A DNA stretch of 64,000 bases, taken from Diospyros lotus (lineage: Eukaryota; Streptophyta; Magnoliopsida; Ericales; Ebenaceae). The position numbers and the translations under genes are program-made. The stretch lies in assembly GCF_014633365.1 (NCBI RefSeq), contig NC_068349.1, positions 25,558,753 through 25,622,752 of the forward strand, read 5' to 3'. The stretch's first letter is position 1; each line of letters begins with the position of its first letter. Shown one piece after another: positions 12,226-21,240 of this stretch. The notes below the pieces were generated by a model that did not search any database, had not been told where the DNA came from, and saw only the letters and a program-made list of their open reading frames with translations.

Positions 12226-12814
12226 AGGTGTACTTGATTTATTGGTGTTGATTTATTAGTATTTGAAATTGATCCATTGTGCAAATAATTTTGTTAGACT
12301 CGATAATATTGTCTTGTGTGGTATGTATGATTTTATTGGACTCCTAAAACAAAACATTTATTAAAAAAATAAATCAAAAAAAATTAATTAATAATAATAA
12401 TAAGAATAAGAATAAAAAAATTAAAAAAAATAAGAAAAAAATAATAAAAAAAAAATTGAATTGAGAGAGACAGAATTGACGCTAGTGGTAGCCATCTTTT
12501 CTTGGGCAGTGCAATCACACTACCCTATAAAGGATAAGGCACACTGCCAAATGTTGAAAAATGAGGTACCAAGCGTTGAAAAAGAGATGCCAAGCCTGAC
12601 CCTGTAATTATGGCATGCCTCGAGCCGAGTGTAGAATAGTGATGGTCATTGCTCTATAAGAGACTCCATATCTGTATAAGGCAAGCCACCCTTCTTGAGC
12701 TCAGTCTTCTCTCCTTTGTGTTTTCTCCGATCAGGTACTCTCATCCCTTTTGTAAAGTTTATAGTTCTTTACTTTCTTCTCAGTATAGTTCTTTTTTTAA
12801 AAAAAAAAAAGAAA
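12226..12814 (+). other. Leader upstream of the cargo ORFs
   Basis: No convincing ORF. It contains an A/AATA-rich block (12360-12460) and then a non-repetitive stretch with two TATA-like sequences, CTATAAAGG at 12525-12533 and CTATAAGAG at 12653-12661, followed by pyrimidine-rich sequence and an A run just before the ATG at 12815. It could hold an internal promoter or a splice acceptor for the cargo; neither is proven. Confidence 0.4.
12525..12533 (+). promoter_or_regulatory. TATA-like box upstream of cargo
   Basis: CTATAAAGG about 290 bp upstream of the ATG at 12815. A second candidate, CTATAAGAG, lies at 12653-12661. Confidence 0.3.
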
Positions 12815-13360
12815 ATGGATCTTTATCTCTCAAAAATTCACAAGTACTATCCATCTCTCCCGCAGAATGATTTAAAAAAAAATTATGCTGCTAGGTGTGA
12901 AAGACTTAGGCTGTTGATGCGTAATAACATCCCTGAAGATATTCGTTGGTTGATTGAAGCAAAAGTTCGATTAGCTGGTGAAACTTCACCTAGTTTTAAG
13001 CATTTACCAGGCTTAGGAAAGAGTAGTTTTGCGAAGAAAAGAAGAGCGAAAAGAGTGAATGGTTGTTACAAATGTGCTCGATGGACCTGTAACACACGAT
13101 GCAAATCTGTGGGGTTTACGTCCATAAATCGAGAAGATAAAATTAGTTTCATAAAGGATGGACTGAGTAAGGAGTCTTTGGATGATATCCGATTGACTCT
13201 TGAGACGCATCCATGTGGAATAGTGCAAAGAGAACTTCTTGCTTTATGGACCCAGTTCAGAAGTGACCACCAACGCTATAGTCTTGGGAATCTGACTAAA
13301 AACGACCCTGTTTGCCAATCTATAAGAAAATTGGATGGGAAGCTTATCCCCGCTTCATAG
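12815..13360 (+). CDS. Basic cysteine-rich protein in Athila cargo
   Basis: 181 residues from the ATG at 12815 (GAAAATGG context; the frame is open 120 bases further up but begins in low-complexity sequence). Residues 74-80 are K-K-R-R-A-K-R, followed by Cys at 84, 87, 92 and 96 (C-x2-C-x4-C-x3-C), a probable zinc-binding, nucleic-acid-binding module. The arrangement of a basic run and a small cysteine cluster recalls the cysteine-rich nucleic-acid-binding proteins of carlaviruses and vitiviruses, which act in silencing suppression. That is a resemblance only; I do not claim homology. It ends at TAG 13358-13360, and the same frame stays open through the LOG ORF. It occupies the place where Athila relatives may have an env-like gene but shows no clear membrane segments from 12815 on. 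The frame is undamaged. Confidence 0.6.
   Translation: MDLYLSKIHKYYPSLPQNDLKKNYAARCERLRLLMRNNIPEDIRWLIEAKVRLAGETSPSFKHLPGLGKSSFAKKRRAKRVNGCYKCARWTCNTRCKSVGFTSINREDKISFIKDGLSKESLDDIRLTLETHPCGIVQRELLALWTQFRSDHQRYSLGNLTKNDPVCQSIRKLDGKLIPAS
13161..13212 (+). repeat. Hairpin motif, copy 1 (inside Cys-rich ORF)
   Basis: TGAGTAAGGAGTC ... GACTCTTGAGACGCAT: GAGTC pairs with GACTC across a 20-base loop. The flanking words GAGTAAGGAGT and ACTCTTGAGACGCAT recur at 14206-14249 and 14339-14382. Confidence 0.6.
13358..13360 (+). promoter_or_regulatory. Single in-frame TAG between the cargo ORFs
   Basis: TCA TAG AAA GTG. No other stop separates the Cys-rich ORF from the LOG ORF, so readthrough would give one protein of about 457 residues from ATG 12815. 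Readthrough is inference. Confidence 0.5.
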
Positions 13361-13528
13361 AAAGTGTTTAAGCCGTTTCTGGACGTAAAACCAGAGGAAG
13401 ATGTGAGCCACAATCACAACTACTTATACATACGCATGATTTTTGTTTGTATTTATTTCTTGTTGAATTGTTGTATAGCTACTTTTGATCGCCAAACTTC
13501 TTTTCAGGACATACAAAAAGAAACAAAC

Positions 13529-14188
13529 ATGGAAGGCCAATTAGTTCGTCGAATCAATACCATATGTGTACTTTGTGGCTCTCAACTTGGGAGCGATATT
13601 TGTTACGCACTTGCAGCGAGCGAACTTGGTAAAAAACTAGGAGAGAAAAAAATTAATTTGGTATATGGAGGGGGAAGTCGTGGATTGAATGGTTATGTTT
13701 CACAAGCTGTACATCTTGGAAATTCATCTGTGGTAGGTGTAATGCCAATCCCTTTAGCTGAACCACATATTTCTGGGATTACACGTGGTCAACTTATAGA
13801 AACGACTTCTATGTCTGAGCGCATGGCTTGTAAGATTTATCAGTCAGATGCCTTCATTGCTTTACCAGGAGGTTTTGGAACACTTGAAGAAATCTTTTGT
13901 ATAATCTCCTGGGCTAAGAGTAATCTCCATACCAAACCCATTGGACTTTTAAATGTTAACCATTTTTTCGATGGGTTACTCTCTTTTCTTGATCAGGCTG
14001 TGGACCAACAGTTCATTTCTCATTCAGCAAGAAAGATTCTCATTTCTACATCCACCATTGATAAGCTGCTAGAGAAATTATATGCTTATGTTCCACAGTA
14101 CGATCCTCATGAGCCTCTGATAGACTGGTCTAAGGCAATTAGTAACAAGCGCCAAAGGGGTCCGATTAATTTAGATTTATCACTGTGA
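13529..14188 (+). CDS. LOG-like: LONELY GUY (LOG)-family cytokinin-activating enzyme, retrotransposon-borne
   Basis: LOG enzymes hydrolyse cytokinin riboside 5'-monophosphates to free active bases plus ribose 5-phosphate, in the cytosol. The product is 219 residues from ATG 13529 (AACAAACATGG, a good plant start context), which is normal LOG length; the open frame extends upstream to 13364, with another ATG at 13436. Family features: V-L-C-G-S at 14-18, V-Y-G-G-G-S at 45-50, a conserved Arg at 98 in M-S-E-R-M (family members usually have Arg-Lys there; here Met follows), and P-G-G-F-G-T-L-E-E at 113-121 with the Glu. G-L-L-N-V and the C-terminal Y-V-P ... W look plant-like. Plant LOG genes normally have several introns; this is one uninterrupted frame, so capture from mRNA is likely. 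No stops or shifts, unlike gag-pol. Activity is inferred. Confidence 0.9.
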   Translation: MEGQLVRRINTICVLCGSQLGSDICYALAASELGKKLGEKKINLVYGGGSRGLNGYVSQAVHLGNSSVVGVMPIPLAEPHISGITRGQLIETTSMSERMACKIYQSDAFIALPGGFGTLEEIFCIISWAKSNLHTKPIGLLNVNHFFDGLLSFLDQAVDQQFISHSARKILISTSTIDKLLEKLYAYVPQYDPHEPLIDWSKAISNKRQRGPINLDLSL

Positions 14189-14205
14189 GAAATGCTTTTT
14201 ATTAA

Positions 14206-14382
14206 GATGGCTGAGTAAGGAGTACTTTTTGTACTCTTGAGACGCATCTAGTTATTGTACAACTTGCAGGATTTTTCTTGGTTGTGTTCTTAAAAAAAAA
14301 AAAAACTGTGGAATGTTGTTGGGCAAAGTCTTTGATAAGATGGTTGAGTAAGGAGTACTTTTTGTACTCTTGAGACGCATTT
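14206..14382 (+). repeat. Hairpin motif, copies 2 and 3 (tandem ~133 bp)
   Basis: Copy 2 is at 14206-14249 and copy 3 at 14339-14382. Each reads GAGTAAGGAGTAC TTTTT GTACTCTTGAGACGCAT, where AGTAC/GTACT forms a short stem with a T5 loop, and the two sit in a longer direct repeat (TTGTACAACTTGCAGG versus TTATGACTTGCATG downstream). They lie directly 3' of the LOG stop and are related to copy 1 within the upstream ORF. Confidence 0.65.
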
Positions 14383-14542
14383 TGCTTATCTTATGACTTG
14401 CATGAAACTTTTATTTTGGTGTGAAAATATAAATATATATCTATATGGTGTGCTCATTTGTTGTTTAAGTTTTAGCAGTTCACAGCAAAGTGGACTTGTG
14501 GAGTTACAGGTATTCCTAACAACCCTAATTTATTACTGCAAT

Positions 14543-14556
14543 TCAAGTTGGGGGGT
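14543..14556 (+). promoter_or_regulatory. Polypurine-like tract 3' of the cargo
   Basis: TCAAGTTGGGGGGTGTAAGG, similar to 12211-12225. Together they bracket the two cargo ORFs. Confidence 0.55.
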
Positions 14557-15991
14557 GTAAGGTTTAGTTATGAATTATCTGGTTCATATTTAACTGTGAG
14601 TTTGCTATTGCTAGTTTGTAGTCTTGTGTGAATTGATTATCTTTATCTGCTCTTATTAAAAAAAAAAAAATTATGTTTCAAATAACGCTATTCCTAAAGT
14701 TTTGAAGTTATGCACTGATAGCCAGTTAAGTTTGCAATACGAAACATGAATGCATTGATTTCTTATTTGAAAACGTATATGCATTAGAATAAGTAATTTG
14801 CATTCATCGAGGATTCAAAATTTAAAAATTGATTATCGGTCATAAAGTCAAAGGTAACAGTAATTAACTGATTAGTACACTGTATGATCTCTCACCAGAA
14901 GTGGAGACTATTATCCAAGTGAGTGTTTGAGCCTAATAACCGTTAATTCTAAGTGAAATAACACTTACTCTAAATATGCTTTATTGTTTATCTTATCTTT
15001 TCAATGGCTTCAAAACATCAATTTGCTTTGAATGTCTAGTATGATAGCGGATAAGTTTGACTAGTTTCAAACTCTGAATTAGATGACTGAGTATCATCGT
15101 TTTGTAGAAGCATGATAGAGGGATCAATTTCTTTCATTTTGAGCTTATTAAACCTTTTTTCTTTGTTTACATTAACCTTACCTACTATCCCATTTGAGCC
15201 ATTTGTAGTACAATTTCTTTCGTTACCCTCGTTTAATCCATGACCATATGAATTTTATCCAACCTGGTGTGATTTTGGGAATCAGTCTGTTTATTTATTT
15301 TCATATTTAAAGAGAAAAAGAAAAAAAAAAGAGAAAAAAAAAAAAAGAAAAAAAAAAGTGAAAAAAAGGAGGCAAATTCTCTTAGCTATTCAGCATAACT
15401 GTTTCAAAATAAATGCTAAAAAAAAAAAATCCCGACACACCCTTTGCACACTCTACCTTTTCTTTGACAACCCGTATTAACCTTATAGCCCCATTACAAC
15501 CCAGTCTGGTCCCTTTTGATGCTATAAATCATGTGATCTCAGAATTCGAGTTTGGAGTAGGGAATCATGTTTAAATTCAGAAGTTACTCATCTAAAGCAT
15601 TATTCCAATCATGAAGCTATGTCAATTTCCTTGTTCTTTCATGAAAATACGTTCCTTGTATTTGGGATGGCATCGAGTTTTGAACTTGTTCTGCATTTAC
15701 TCTTATAACGGTGCACCCCCTTGTGTGTACACCTGAGGAATCCTTTTTATTGGAGAGAAAATCCATAGTGAGATTTGAAGTCAACACTTTGAGGAAGTAA
15801 GTCTGTGTGTTGGTTATCCTAATTTCCATTCCTGAGATTATATGACCTTTAACCAAAAATCTGATTTAGAATGCTAAATTACTTATTCGATTTTATGCAT
15901 TTTGGTTTCGAATTTGAAATTTTTACATTCATACAGTTATTGTGAATAAAGTTTGGCAGGTGTATAATCTGATTGCTAAGGGACTTGCAAT
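14557..15991 (+). other. Athila 3' untranslated region
   Basis: No supported gene. It contains A-rich simple sequence (15305-15370 and 15415-15430) and otherwise non-repetitive, stop-dense DNA, as in the long region between the env-like position and the 3' LTR of Athila elements. Confidence 0.6.
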
Positions 15992-16008
15992 GTTTAAGTT
16001 GGCGGGTA
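15992..16008 (+). promoter_or_regulatory. Polypurine tract of Athila element
   Basis: GTTTAAGTTGGCGGGTA directly abuts the 3' LTR at 16009. A C interrupts the G run found in the two upstream tracts. Confidence 0.7.
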
Positions 16009-18117
16009 TGATTAGTGGTTAATTTTGTAAAAATTTTGTTATGATTATACCCTTCTTTTGATCTTAAAAATGGTTTAAATTAGATATTAATATATATTTT
16101 ATGGTTATATGCAAGTTTAAATTGAAAAATGAATGAAATGAAATTTTAAAGTAAAATTTAATAATAATAATAATAATAATAATAATGATAATAATATATA
16201 AAATTATATATAATACATATACATCATTATATGCATGCATGTAATATATATATATATAATATAATCTAATATATATATATGTGTGCCATGTGTAATACAT
16301 ATATATAATATATAATTTATTAATAACATTAAATTATTTTTTTTTAGGCATGAAGAATTCAAGCCCATGAAGACTTAAAGTCTATGAAGAATTCAAATCC
16401 ATAAAGAAATCAAACCCATGAAGAAATCAAGCCCATGAAAAATTAAAGTCCATGAAGAATTCAAATCCATGAAGAAATCAAACCCATGAAAAATTAAAGT
16501 CCATGAAGAATTCAAGCCCATGAAGAATTAAGGCTCAATTTGAGCAACCCATGGAAGATATTATTTGGAGAAGGCCCAAGGATTATTTTTAATTCTAATG
16601 AAGATTAAAAATCAATTTATAGAAATCTATTTTTATTTTTTATGTGAGAGCTTTATTAGGTGTGTTTTTTAGCTAAAATCCATTTAACTATTAGGTGGAT
16701 ATTATAGCTAAAATCCATTTAACTTTATGAGTGCTTTATTAGGTATGTATTTTAGCTAAAATCCATTTAATATTAGGTGTGTATTATAGCTAAAATCCAT
16801 TTAACTTTAAGTGTGTGAGTGCCCATTAGATATAATTATGTCTAGTTGAATAATTGAAATTGTGTGGTTTGTATTGCATCTTGTGGCCTATAAATAGATC
16901 ACTTGATTGCATTTGTAAGTGTGATTATTATTCTTGAATCAAAGTTTAGTTGTTTCCTTATAATTCTCTCTTTGAGAATTGTTCTTGTTCTTTCCCCTTT
17001 TCTTTAGTATTCTCTCTTGTGATCTTACTTCCTTCCTTTTTTCTTTTAAATTCTTATGTCATTTATTATTACTTTATTATTCACTGCCTAAATGGCCGGT
17101 TAATTTGTGCCTTTAAATTTCTGCAATTTTAATTCTTGTCATTTAATTATTCACCGCCTAAATGGCCGGTTAATTTGTGCCTTTAAATTTCTGTAATTTT
17201 AATTCTTGTCATTTAATTATTCACCGCCTAAATGGCCGGTTAGTTTATGCCTTTAAATTTCTTGTCATTTAAATTCTGTTATTTAAATTACGTCGTTTAA
17301 ATTCATGTCAATTAACTTTTAAATGGAAATGAGTAGCTAAATCTAATCTTGGGTTAAGGCAAGGACAGTGTCCAACGCCAATGATTCCCAAAGAAAGCTG
17401 CGCTTTAAATGAGTAACATTAATTTAAATTTCAGTATGAGTGTATCTTAATTATTGAGAAATCACTAGGTTTGGATTGGAGCGTAAGCCTAACTTAGAGC
17501 TTTCATGTCACGCATGAGAGTTACTAGAACTGGAAACGCTATCATACCCAAACCCGGATGATTAATTTAGTTATCTTGTATATTAATTGTAATTGGATTT
17601 ATGGTAGTTGCTTAAATTAGAATCTCACATATCATGTATGGGGATTGCTTAAACTAGAACTATCATAATCTCTAATTGCATTTAATAACAAACCCTCATA
17701 TCTGAAATTAAATTAATGTTACTAACCTTATCTGTTAAAATTTGGGAATCAACGGGTTGGCACTGAAATTGTCTTAACTCAAGTACTATCAAATTTTATA
17801 TTCTCACTTTAAGTATTTATTTCAATTACTGCCTTAATTTATTTCCTAGTATCTATTGTTTAAAAAATCATAAAAAAAACCTTGTTGCCAATTTGTCCAA
17901 ATGCGTGTGTGCTTGTGTGTGACATTCTTTTTATTTCACCATAAATAAATCTCTCAGTGGACGACCTGGACTCATTCAGAAAATATAAATTTAAATTTGG
18001 ACTACAACTGCACTCGTACACTGACGAGTATAAACCTCTCACCTAAATAAAGAAAAAAATATAAAATTTTTATTGTGTTTTGTTTTGTATTTTAATTGTA
18101 GGGTGGGAGTGCAGTCA
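16009..18117 (+). repeat. 3' LTR of the Athila element
   Basis: 2109 bp, same ends as the 5' LTR. It is longer mainly through a third 70-bp unit (units at 17081, 17151, 17221) and an expanded TAA block near 16160-16195. Substitutions seen by eye are few. It is followed by the GGCAC duplication. Confidence 0.9.
17081..17290 (+). repeat. 70-bp tandem repeat, three copies (3' LTR)
   Basis: Units begin at 17081, 17151 and 17221, with the core CCTAAATGGCCGGTTA; the 5' LTR has two. Confidence 0.85.
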
Positions 18118-18122
18118 GGCAC

Positions 18123-21100
18123 ATGCCTTCGTAGTTGGGAGATGTGGAACACATTATGAATCCCGGACAAGCTAGGCGGAAGCTCCAATCGATAGGCCAA
18201 AGGTCCGACTCTTTCCACAATAGGATATGGTCCTATATACCTTGGCTTCAGCTTTCCTTTACCGCTTCCACGTATCACCAAATGCTGGGGTGACACCTTG
18301 AGATACACTAAATCCCCTACCTCGAACTCTAGATCTCTTCTTCTTTGATCAGCATAGGATTTTTGTCAGCTTTGCGCAGCTCGAATTCTCTCTTGGATTA
18401 TTCGAATCTTATCAGTAGTCTGTTGCACAAGCTCGGGCCCCAACATCTGTCATTCCCCTACTTTGGTCCAACAGATAGGTGACCAACACTTTCTCCCATA
18501 CAAAGCCTCATAAGGAGCTATCCCGATGCTGTCGTGGTAACTATTGTTGTACATGAATTCTACCAATGGCAGATGCTCCTCCCAATTTCCTCCAAAATCA
18601 AGGGCACAAGATCTCAACATATCTTCAAGCGTTTGAATTGTCCTCTCTGATTGCCCGTCAGTCTGCGGATGATAAGCCGTACTCAATTTCAGCTGGGTCC
18701 CCATGCATTCCTACAAACTTTCCCAAAACCTCGAGATGAACCTCGGGTCCCAATCTGAAACTATACTTATCGGCGCACCATGGAGTCGTACTATTTCCTT
18801 TACGTACTACTCTGCAAATTTTCATACTCGTTGATCCATCCTCGTAGGCAAGAAATGCGCTGACTTTGTCAACCTGTCTACCACCACCCAAATGGCATCA
18901 TAGCCCCTTCGACTCTTCGAAAATCCTGTCACGAAATCCATCGTGATATGTTCCCATTTCCACTCAAGAACTTCCAAAGGTCTCATCAACCCTGCGGGTT
19001 TCTGGTGCTCAATCTTTACCCTTTGGTATATATCACATTGTGCCACCCTTCTAGTCACGCTAGCCTTCATCCCCAGCCACCAATAGATTTCTCAAAGATC
19101 TCGATACATCCTTGTGGCTCTTAGGTGCACAGTATACTTAGCTCTGTGGGCTTCATCCAGAATTTTCTGCCTCAACTCCCGAGGGTTTGGCACGTACACT
19201 CTACCCCGAAACCTGAGAATGCCATTTCGCATCTCAAAATCCGAACTCTTGGGCTGGCCTTGCTCATCTACCCATAGACGTATACGTCGGTCACTTCCAC
19301 TAGCCTCACATATCTCAGTCTCTAGATCCAGCCGAACCGCCGCTACTAGGATAGAAGATCCCTTTGGCACTACACTCACCATCATCAGGCTAAAAGCCTC
19401 AATCAGCAGCCATTCTTGGGCCATTGACCCAGCCATAACAATAGGCACAGTCCTACTCAAAGCATCAGCTACCACATTGGCACGCCTCGGGTGATACAAG
19501 ATGGTGTAGTCGTAGTCCTTCAGGAACTCCATCCATCATCGCTACCTCATGTTCAACTCTCTCTACGAGAACACATACCTTAGACTTTTGTGGTATGTGA
19601 ATACATCAAACGTCTCTCCATATAGATAGTGCCTCCATAACATCAGAGCATATACCACTGCTACCAGGTCCAAGTCATGCGTTGGGTAGTTCAGTTCGTG
19701 TCTCTTCAACTGGCGTGATCCATATGCGATCACCCAACCATGCTGCATCAATACACAGCCCAAACCAACCTTCGAGGCACCGGTGTTTACAACATATCCA
19801 TCAGGCCCACTAGGCATTGTCAGCACAGGTGCTGAGGTCAGTCTGTCCTTGAGCTCTTGAAATCTTTCCTCGCACTTTGCAGTCCATTCGAACTTTACCT
19901 CCTTCCGTATGAGCTTCATCATAGGTGCAGCTATTTTTGAAAACCCTTCCACAAATCTTCGATAGTAGCCTGCCAATCCCAAAAAGCTTCGTACTTTGGT
20001 CACGCACGTTAGCTGCTTCCATCCTCTAACAACCTCAATCTTAGTTGGATCCACTGAGATTCCTTTGGCAAAGATCACATACCCAAGAAACGCCACTTGG
20101 GATAGCCAGAACTCACACTTCGAGAAATTGGCATACAATTGGTGTTTCTTGAGTGTTCCTAGCACTATTCTCAAGTGCTCCTTGTGGTTACTCTCATTCG
20201 AAGAATACACCAATATATCATCTATGAAGACGATCACAAACCGATCCAGGTAGGGCTTGAACACCCTATTCATAAGATCCATAAACGCTGCTAGAGCGTT
20301 AGTTAATCCGAATGGCATTACAAAATACTCAAAATGGCAATACCTCGACTGAAATGTCGTCTTCGAAACATCATCTGGTTTAATTCTCAACTGATAATAT
20401 CCTTATCTCAAATCAATCTTCGAAAACACCTTCGCTCCCTGTAGTTAATCAAATAATTCGTCTATCCTTGGGAGCGGATACTTGTTCCTTATAGTGGCCT
20501 TATTTAGCTGACGGTAGTCAATGCACATCCTTAGACTCCCGTCTTTCTTCTTTACAAATAGCACTAGTGCGCCCCATGGCGACGTGCTTGGCCTAATGAA
20601 CCCCTTATCAGTCAACTCCTATATCTAACTCTTTAATTCTTTCATATCTGTCGAAGCCATTCGGTATGGCGGAATTGATATCGGCTGGGTTCTTGGCACT
20701 AACTCAATTAAGAACTCTATTTCCCGAGGTGGAGGTAGTCCTGGTAATTCTTCTAGAAACACGTCCTCATATTCTCGTGCCACTCGCACGTCATTGAGCT
20801 TCGGTACCTCTTTCTTCTAACTGAGCATAAGCTATGAATCCATGAGCTTCTCGGCTCAACAACTTCGCTGCCTTTATTGCTGAAATCATCTTTTCAATCT
20901 CAGGGTTGCCTTGCCCCTGAAATTTGACCCACCCTCCCTCGGGTTTTCTTATGGTCATTATCTTCCTACGACAGTCTATATTAGCGTCATACTTGGACAA
21001 GAAGTCCATCCCCAAGATTACATCGAAGTCATATACTTCTAACAGAATCAGATCAGCCTGGAACCGAACATTACTCAGGCTAATTTTGCATCCCCTCACC

Positions 21101-21240
21101 ATTTCTGAGGACTTCATACTCTTACCCATAGGTGTCAAAATCACCATAAGACACCCCATAGACTCGGTTTATACTCTCAAACTCCCAACCAAAGCATTCG
21201 ATATAAAAGAATGAGTAGACTTTGGATCTATCAATGCATG
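18123..21240 (-). pseudogene. pol: Chromovirus E pol (protease to integrase, broken)
   Basis: Read right to left: protease (D-P-K-S-T-H-S-F near 21190-21240, where the family has an Asp-Ser/Thr-Gly-type site, then L-G-M-D-F-L near 20990), reverse transcriptase (20620-19900) with an intact F-I-D-D near 20215, RNase H (19800-19450; the Asp of its first motif is lost in N-T-G-A-S), an H-P-R-R-A-N-V-V-A-D-A-L-S-R linker, integrase zinc-binding and core regions (19150-18450; M-D-F-V-T-G-F and [10 protein letters not shown]), and a C-terminal Y-I-G-P-Y-P-I ... F-H-I-S-Q-L-R-R tail that stops at the Athila junction at 18123. At least five frame changes or stops separate these pieces, so no polyprotein can be made. 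The chromodomain continues at 4277-4044. Confidence 0.85.

Larger units (their letters stand above)
4278..18117 (+). mobile_element. Athila-lineage LTR retrotransposon carrying a LOG gene
   Basis: A complete-ended element with two ~2-kb LTRs (4278-6280 and 16009-18117), each TGATTAGTGG...GTGCAGTCA, flanked by the 5-bp target duplication GGCAC (4273-4277 and 18118-18122). The primer site at 6286-6303 resembles the tRNA-Asp type used by Athila elements. Order: gag, protease, reverse transcriptase, RNase H, integrase, then a polypurine-like tract, two cargo ORFs (Cys-rich protein and LOG-like enzyme), a second polypurine-like tract, a 1.4-kb untranslated stretch, the true polypurine tract and the 3' LTR. 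The LTR copies look nearly identical apart from repeat-number differences, suggesting a recent insertion, yet gag and pol are broken. This copy would need proteins in trans to have moved or to move. Confidence 0.9.

Noticed and set aside
13364..13528. N-terminal extension of LOG with a hydrophobic segment (I-F-V-C-I-Y-F-L-L-N-C-C) as a membrane anchor
   Set aside because: Family members start close to ATG 13529; the upstream frame probably stays open by chance or as readthrough linker. It could matter only if the TAG is read through or ATG 13436 is used.
16064..16300. Minus-strand frame rich in I and Y
   Set aside because: It is the TAA/TA microsatellite of the Athila LTR.
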